Assembly: GCA_963969495.1 (NCBI GenBank)
Contig: OZ018323.1
Span: 68,407,720 to 68,471,719 of the forward strand
Reading direction: 5' to 3'
Origin: Ceratothoa steindachneri
Taxonomy: Eukaryota > Arthropoda > Malacostraca > Isopoda > Cymothoidae
DNA: 64,000 nt
Each line of letters opens with the position of its first letter. Within the stretch, counting starts at the first letter, position 1. A program made the translations under genes and the position numbers. The notes under the pieces are model-generated. The model saw only the letters and a program-made list of their open reading frames with translations, was not told where the DNA came from and made no database searches. Positions 57,780 through 64,000 of this stretch are shown here, piece by piece.

Positions 57780-59520
57780 TTATTCCTCTAAGGGAGTAGC
57801 CAGATGGGCGTGGAAAAAAACAAACCCCTCAAGTGAGAGCAGTGAAAATGGAATACTTGAAAGGAATGATTGGTGTGCAAAAGATGCTAGTGAGGAATAA
57901 CTGGGTAAGGGGTGTCTATGCGGGGCAGGATAAATACCCACACTGTCTGCAGGTGTATGTTGAAAAAGGCACTGCTGGCCCGAGAAGCCTTGCACTACAA
58001 TGTTTTATTGCAGACCTGTTCTAGTCATATCTATAGTAGCTTTGATGGGCAAAAACCACACCTAGTGGGGAAGTGATTAGTACAGATACCCATACTTTGG
58101 AGTACCTTTAGCATTTAAGCCGATCAAAACATCACCCCACCCTACATGAATACAAAAAAGAGAGACCTCATCCTCCAAATGGCTCTGCAGAAACCTAAAA
58201 ACACTGCTCACCTCAGAATCTCGACTGAAGACCCCCCTTCCCCCTGGCAGTAAGTCCTCACTCCTCTATGCCCCACTAAGCACTAGTGTACCCCATTATT
58301 TTCCCATGCCAAAGTGGTCAGTCATAGTTATAGGGTATTATGGGGCTATAGCATCTCATCCACTCGGGCTTCATGCCTGGGTAAAGGTTCCAAGCACACT
58401 TATCCTATACTCCCTCCTCAGGCAGACCCTTGTTCTCTCAAACACTCATTCACATAATCAAACCACCTTTTACGCGGTCTTCCAACCCTTTTCACAATTC
58501 AACTTCTATGCATATATCACCTCAAGCACACTCAGCCTAACCCTTTTCACACCATAAGCACCTCTAACCGAGTCTTTTCTATCTACCCTTCGCACACCAA
58601 GAATTCCATTTAAATTGTACACTTGCACAACTTTCACTCAAAATATTTCCTTCTTCCATACCAGTCTCTACTATACACCGTTAGCACAAACATACATTCA
58701 TGCAGTTTCCTACAAAACATTCAATACTCAAACACTTAGAGCTTTGGCTAACGCTTTGATTGCTCCAGTGACTGTCCTACCATTCAAAGCCTTATGGTCG
58801 CAATCTACTTCAGTACCACTACTATTTGTGATACAACATCCTAGATACTTATAACTTCCCATTTGTTTAAGGGTAATACCAAAGACTTTAATATCACACC
58901 ACAGCTCACTCTAAATATCATTAACTTACTCTTCTATGCATTTATTTTATCCTCTCTCCTCACACACACCCTTTCAGACATTTTGATCAACCTTTCACCA
59001 TCTCGCCTCTCTATCTTAGCCACTAATACCACATGAGCACTAATCCCTTATCAATCTCATGCTCATTTCACATTCTCATTGGTACTTCTATCAGTAATCC
59101 ATCCATGAAGATACTAAACAGAAAAAGAGACCCATTCACTCCATGACTCAATCACTACTTTTTAGCATCTCGCGACTATATCATTTACTACAGCGGGCTT
59201 CTGATTTTCTCAGACCTCTCACAGCACTATGAACCTCTTACAGACTTATTGCTTCCATAGTGACAACACCCTTTCTAAACCAATCATATTCACATATTCC
59301 CATTATACAACCCATTGAGGTACTTTCGACATCTAGTATTTATGTGCCCATTGCTCACAAGTACTATGTCATTCCACCTGCAAGGGGCTCGAGTTGTAGC
59401 ATGGTCAAACTTGCTGCCTTACAACGCCTGCAGGAGATTCTGAGGCTAAATGTCTTCTATATAATTTCGCCTCCATCATTAGCACTTTCCTTACAAATCT
59501 CTCCTTATTGATGGGTGTCT
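57780..59520 (-). pseudogene. LINE H reverse transcriptase fragment
   Basis: The minus strand near 58740-58860 gives GSYKYLGCCITNSSGTEVDC and GAIKALAKALSV (RT thumb), preceded by LIKMSERVCVRRG and a decayed palm. Further downstream are ILGVRRVDRKDSVRGAYGVK and long untranslated sequence. The Asp-pair box is not legible. 5'-truncated near 59520. Confidence 0.65.
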
Positions 59521-59537
59521 TTGACAACAAATGGAGA

Positions 59538-59762
59538 GGGAGAATAGGAGAAACCACAAGTGGTACAAGGTTCTTCTTTACTAGCGTTTAGCTCCTCTGA
59601 AGCGAAACTAAGAGAAGAAAATGAAATGTAATGAAAGGAGAGGTAGGAGGTGAGGAAGTGTGAAGGATTTGTCTTAGTTTCTTGTTACTCTGAGGAAGCT
59701 CCAGAGGAGCGAAACATCAGTAATAAAGAACCTTGTACCACTTGTGGTGTCATCTATTCTCC
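59538..59762. repeat. Foldback of two PLE pLTR fragments
   Basis: 59538-59604 is the inverted equivalent of 59702-59762 (CCACAAGTGGTACAAGGTTC, then TTTA, then CGCTCCTCT). The right arm carries a complete hammerhead-like fold; the left arm is decayed (TAAAC for GAAAC). No coding sequence lies between. The arrangement resembles the inverted arms at 7797-9523. Confidence 0.68.
59677..59731 (+). ncRNA. Hammerhead ribozyme, canonical core
   Basis: Stem I pairs TTGTTACT with AGTAATAA (8 bp incl. one G-U) and continues after one mismatch with about four more pairs. Box 1 is CTGAGGA (matches CUGANGA). One extra A precedes stem II GCTCC-AGA-GGAGC (5 bp). Box 2 is GAAA. Stem III is a single A-U pair around CA. 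Base 17 is C59718, the predicted cleavage site. Every invariant core base is present. Minimal stem III hammerheads are characteristic of Penelope-like elements, where they may act as dimers in processing the RNA. Activity is inferred. Confidence 0.65.
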
Positions 59763-59768
59763 ACCTAC

Positions 59769-60934
59769 AAATCTCTCATTATAAACTTTCTACGTGAGAT
59801 ACAAGTCGCTTCTTTACACTTTTAATTTTTTTCAGAAGAAAAATAACCATTCATATCTTTGATGTTCGTGGTATTCTTCTTCTGCTGTTTCTTCAATTTT
59901 ATCCCTTCCTTCCAGAAGGACTTCCTGCCCCATCCAGATGCTTCCTTTGTCCTGTTAATCTTTCATTTTTCTTTTCATCTCATATGCACTCATCCACATC
60001 TTCCATACATTCTCATCTACACTATTAAGCATTTGTAAGTATACTGCCTTTTTACTCGGCAATGTACATCTCACATTATGATTCGACCAGCCAGCTGGTC
60101 TGCTTTCTCTTTTGTTTGAACACACACACACACACTTACAACCCTTCCACTAGCCCAATATCACTTCCATGAAGTTGAAATTGTTAAAATGTCAATATAT
60201 AAACCTGTGTTTGGTGGTGCCTCAGTTTGTTTTGGGAGCACAACTACACTTACTATATGTTAGCCATACTTGAGAATGGTAGAGAGAACTCCTAGCAAAG
60301 GCAAAGTTCTATTTAAAGCCAATATGGTGTTTTGAATTATATACTGAAACGTCAGCAAAAGTAGGTTATTATTACCATGTTATTATTATCAGATTATTAC
60401 CAGTGATAAAGTAAGAAGCTCCTAGAATTGTTTGAAAGCCATAAATAAACTCAATAGGATGTTTGGGATTATAGAGGAAAATGTCAACAAAACTAAGTTA
60501 TTATTAACATAGAATTATTTCTGCAACTCACAAGAACCAATTCAGACAATCCTAGGAATCCAGTATGGCATAGGGACCCTATTTAGCATCCAATAACTAC
60601 AACACCAAAAGGCACAGAACAAGGACTATATCTCACAATGCAACATGCACTCAACCACCACCTGCCCACGCAAAGAAAACTCATGCCCATAAAATTCAAC
60701 ATGAACTGAACCTCCGTAGAATGCGATTTCTCCATAATACACAAAACCAGAGCCTTCCATGCTACAACATACAAGATTCATGCCAACATCAACTAAGGAA
60801 TTTAAAAACCTTGTAATCAGGCATCCGTTACACACGGGTCACCCTGGCAAAGCTCCCAGATGATCGCCACGGAAAACTACGCATACAAATACCACAACAG
60901 CTTGACTCATATAGACATCTGCTCCTGTTACAAC
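59769..60934. other. No gene recognised
   Basis: Includes a (CA)n tract at about 60120-60136. Frames are short; no repeat ends identified until the hAT terminus at 60935. Confidence 0.5.
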
Positions 60935-61204
60935 CAGAGGTGGGCACTAAAATAGATTTAAAGTATTTAAATACTAAATAGATGAGAAAAATGTATTTTG
61001 ATACTAAATACATTTTTAAAATGTATCGATAGAACCATTGGTATCACAACAAAAAAATATCCATTAAACTGAAATTATATATTATAATTACTAATGGAGG
61101 ATTTAATGACAATTGGACTTAGGTACTACAAAAAAATAGAAAGTTCCATAAAATGAAATTTCAGTTAGCTATTTATATCAGCATTACATTTAAGTAATAT
61201 CAGT

Positions 61205-62560
61205 TGCTGAAATGTTTCGTCAGATAAAGAACTCCGTTTGGGAGATCAGGTCAACCTCCTAACGAGAAGAGCCATTCCACAGGAGCTAACTTTTTTATGT
61301 TTGGATATCTATCTAAACTTTGAAGTGTTTTATTTGAATCCTGAAGGTAACTGAACAATTCTAAATCTGTGGTTGATCGTGTTTGAGTAGGTTTTGTAAA
61401 TCCAAAATAATCGTCACTGTCCGATACACCACTGGATGCTTCAGCTTCGGGTCTCTCTGCTAAATTCTCAATCACTTGGATCAAAATATTTTTAACAGTC
61501 TTGGTGGCTTGAACTGTCCCTTGAATTACTGATATCTAACCAGCGGAGTTTGAAGAATGGATGGCTTGTTGATGCAATAATGGCATCTGTAACGCTGGCT
61601 TCATTTTCCAAGGTCAAATAAGATTGGTAGCGCTTTCCAAAGCCCTTAGTGACTACACTTAGAAGAGGTTGGCAAAATTTAAGAGGCCGTGACTAAAGGC
61701 TCTTCAGCTTTTTCTCCACAGTGAGCAATTCTCCATAAAAACAGTTTTGTTCTCCCTGTAGGCGATCAATTGCCATTGCAATAGGATCCAAAACTGAGAC
61801 ATACTCCTCAAGAAATTCAATTTCGTGACTTCTGAACACTGGAAGTTCAAGGGACGTCATGAGTTGATGTAATTTGTCCTTGTGTTTTAAAAGCAATGAC
61901 AATGCAGCAAACAGAGAGTTCCACCTTGTAACGCAAGGCATCTTAATGAACAGTTGATAAGTTTTGATAATCTCCGCTGATTTTGGACGATCGCTTTTGT
62001 TCCATAATGCTGAACAGTTCCCCATTGTAGCATGATTGATATTTGCAAAAGAAGATATTTTCAGTGCCTGTTTCGCATCAGTTGTGGCGACGAGACTGAG
62101 TGTGTATGAAGCACAACGCACATGCTTAGGTAGGCTGAAGCTGCATGGGTCAGACGAAAAGTTTTCTTCCTGATCTAGGGCACTTCTCATTAAGAAACTA
62201 TCCTCCCGCTCGTGCTCACCCTGATCTTCTTCACCTACCTGGATTCCATCTTCTGAATCTGTGGAAACATTTGCAGCAGTGACTGCAAATTCCTTAAACA
62301 CTTTAACAAAATTAGAGCCGTTATCAGTGACGGTGCTCGTGATTTTCTGCAGGGGGATATCGTATTCATTGATGATATTCTCCATATGTTCAGCAATCTT
62401 GATGTAGTTATGTTCTCCTTTAAAGCGACAGCATGCCAATACTCCACTGTAACGGACAAGAGCAGCTTCCTCAAGCCAAAAAAAGAAAGAAATAACAGTC
62501 CAATGTTTGTCTTATAAATGTTTCCATAAATTTTACATATTAATATAATCGAGATAAATT
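61205..62560 (-). pseudogene. hAT transposase, large 3' exon
   Basis: Minus strand: FFFWLEEAALVRYSGVLACC, FKGEHNYIKIAEHMENIINE, ITSTVTDNGSNFVKVF (catalytic-core Asp, TDNGSNF), an acidic insert, SLPKHVRCASYTLSLVATTD, MPCVTRWNSLFAAL, LEEYVSVLDPIAMAIDRLQG, a stop after KKLKSL, then VTKGFGKRYQSYL and HPFFKLRWL. The hATC end is VEWLFSLGG and, in another frame, PKRSSLSDETFQQL. DNGSNF, HxxxCxxHxLxL-like and RWNS are hAT hallmarks. One stop and two or three shifts. Confidence 0.88.
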
Positions 62561-63406
62561 CCACCAACAAATAGATCTGCTTTCAGCCAAGAGCTGATAA
62601 CTCCCTAACTGTAAAGATATTTTCAATTTTATATTTCATAAAGAGCAAAATCTTAACATACCTAATTAACTGTAGCGCCCAAAAAACTACGGTGACGAGT
62701 TGACCAAATATCTGCAGTCTAGTTTATTTTTCAGTGGAGCTCTTGTCACTTTCTCTTCTTCTATAAGATTTCGGCCTAGCGTCCCCCTTGAAAGGAGGTC
62801 AAATGAAGAATTTAGACTTGCGTTAGTGGAATGTGTTATTATTGTGAGTGAAATTGATTTTCATAATGAAATGAGAATATATGGTATGCATATAATATTT
62901 TATATATAAAATGTAGCTATATAAATATGAAGGACTATATTAATAGTAAAATATTGACTTACATAGTAAAATATTGACTTTAAGTATTGTTAGGTATAGA
63001 TACATCATCAAGCTTTATTTCCTACATATTTGCCTGGAGGGCATGCTAGTTTTGACATAATGATATACAGGTATTGCTACTATAAAGAAATACATCGTTA
63101 TAGGAATTCATCTAATAACTACATATAATCCATCAATAATTTTACTAATTATTCCCCCCAAAATTTATTCAATAATATCTTCAAGTAAATTATAGCGCGC
63201 TTTAAGAATATATCTATGTGTATTCTCATGATATTATTGCAATATATTGACCTCTGTTGTTTGTATATGATTTCCTTTATTTAACTTCGTTATATAGCCT
63301 ACGTAGTGACCAATGATCCAAACGCTTTAGTATTCGGTCGTTATAAGAACTTAACCTGTACTACTAATACTATAATTGTAAACAACATTTGTAACTCAGA
63401 ACTCAC
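62561..63406. other. Intron-like AT-rich sequence within the hAT gene
   Basis: Between two recognised exons. 62585-62640 may contain another small decayed exon. No other gene is seen. Confidence 0.5.
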
Positions 63407-63662
63407 CTTTAATTAATTTCACAAAAGCTGGTTTCTCCATGGTTGATAGGGGATGCACATCTTGTATGATAAAATCTGCAATCAGCTTATCAACAACAGA
63501 TTGTTTGACGTTTTAGCATTCGCCGCAAAACACTCCAGTAATGTCTTTACTTTAACACCTCTGCATGAAGGACCATCGTCTAATACTGAACATTTTCTTT
63601 TTGAATCTTTTCTTTGAGCTGTCACGTAGTTATCCGCTTTTTGCACCAAAGCAGGATGCTTT
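63407..63662 (-). pseudogene. hAT transposase, exon with BED-finger end
   Basis: Begins after a TATCAACAG acceptor with RKHPALVQKADNYVTAQRKD, ends VDKLIADFIIQDVHPLSTME then KPAFVKLIK at a GTGAGT donor (63401-63406). One extra A in an AAAA run near 63505 shifts the frame between CFAANAK and NVKQSVVDKL. The HxxxH of the BED finger is completed across the intron to 63892. Confidence 0.8.
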
Positions 63663-63891
63663 CTCTGTTGATAAATGTACATAATCAGATAATTGAAGGA
63701 CATTTGTTTCACGTTACCATAATTCACGTTAAATTCAATCAGCATATACTATAAATAAAGGTGTTGCAAAAGGAAGCAGGTAGGTTCGTGCATGGTAAAC
63801 CTACGTATGCTACTTAACATTTAAAAAATAAATAGCGAAACTTGTCAATTCAATTAAATATCATATAATTAGCTTTAATAAATTCTTACCT

Positions 63892-64000
63892 TCAAATGAA
63901 TGCCTAGATTGGAAGTAGCATTGCTCGCCGCAGAGATTTCGTCATTGCATGATGTTACTTTTTTTCCGTCGGAAGATTTCACTCTAAAATATTTACCATC
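63892..64000 (-). pseudogene. hAT transposase, N-terminal BED-finger exon (partial)
   Basis: The minus strand from the window edge: DGKYFRVKSSDGKKVTSCND, then EISAASNATSNLGIHLK and a GTAAGA donor. Joined to the next exon it gives NLGIHLKRKHP, the N-x-x-x-H-L-x-x-x-H motif of a BED zinc finger. Upstream part is outside the window. Confidence 0.75.

Larger units (their letters stand above)
60935..64000 (-). mobile_element. hAT element, extends beyond the right edge
   Basis: The terminus CAGAGGTGGGCACTAAAATA, followed by AAAGTATTTAAATACTAAAT subterminal repeats, is the classic start of a large animal hAT family (CAGAGGTGGGCA). The transposase gene is on the minus strand, with its 3' end about 275 bases from this terminus. 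The other end lies outside the window. Confidence 0.85.

Overview
The window reads as repeat-dense nuclear DNA of an animal, most likely an arthropod and plausibly a decapod crustacean. That placement is an inference from very long (TA)n tracts, several LINE families, a Penelope-like element and mariner, hAT, Merlin, Gypsy and BEL/Pao elements packed together. I found no host protein gene, rRNA gene or intact tRNA gene. Almost every recognisable coding stretch belongs to a transposable element, and almost all are broken by frameshifts, stops, deletions or nested insertions.

Layout: 0.9-7.7 kb holds LINE fragments, a 1.2-kb non-autonomous DNA transposon with a perfect 8-bp target duplication, a Merlin (IS1595-like) transposase remnant, two CR1-like 3' ends and a degenerate hAT-like C-terminus. 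7.8-9.5 kb is a Penelope-like element (PLE) whose GIY-YIG/RT remnant lies between inverted pLTR-like arms. 9.7-20.1 kb contains two DUF4817-type mariner copies sharing the same lesions, a deletion-derivative hAT and a minus-strand Gypsy element (copy 1). 20.2-27.8 kb has two LINE copies of one family (C and A); copy A carries a 24-bp minisatellite. 29.2-40.1 kb contains a DD34D mariner, Gypsy copy 2 with its 5' LTR and primer-binding site, and a minus-strand BEL/Pao element. 40.4-45.5 kb has a PLE 5' end and the most complete LINE (copy B). 47.4-50.1 kb is a LINE split by a Gypsy LTR. 50.1-59.5 kb holds more LINE fragments and a tRNA-like SINE. 59.5-59.8 kb is a foldback carrying a hammerhead-like ribozyme. 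60.9 kb to the right edge is a hAT element with an interrupted BED-finger transposase gene.

Most informative items: hammerhead-ribozyme-like folds at PLE termini (one with every invariant core base), a 33-unit minisatellite with long open frames on both strands inside a LINE, a four-fold 5'UTR motif conserved in order and rough spacing between two LINE copies, two mariner copies with shared inactivating changes, and an LTR position at which two of three copies have grown long dinucleotide tracts. Many breaks are single-base indels, so residual assembly error cannot be separated from real decay by eye.
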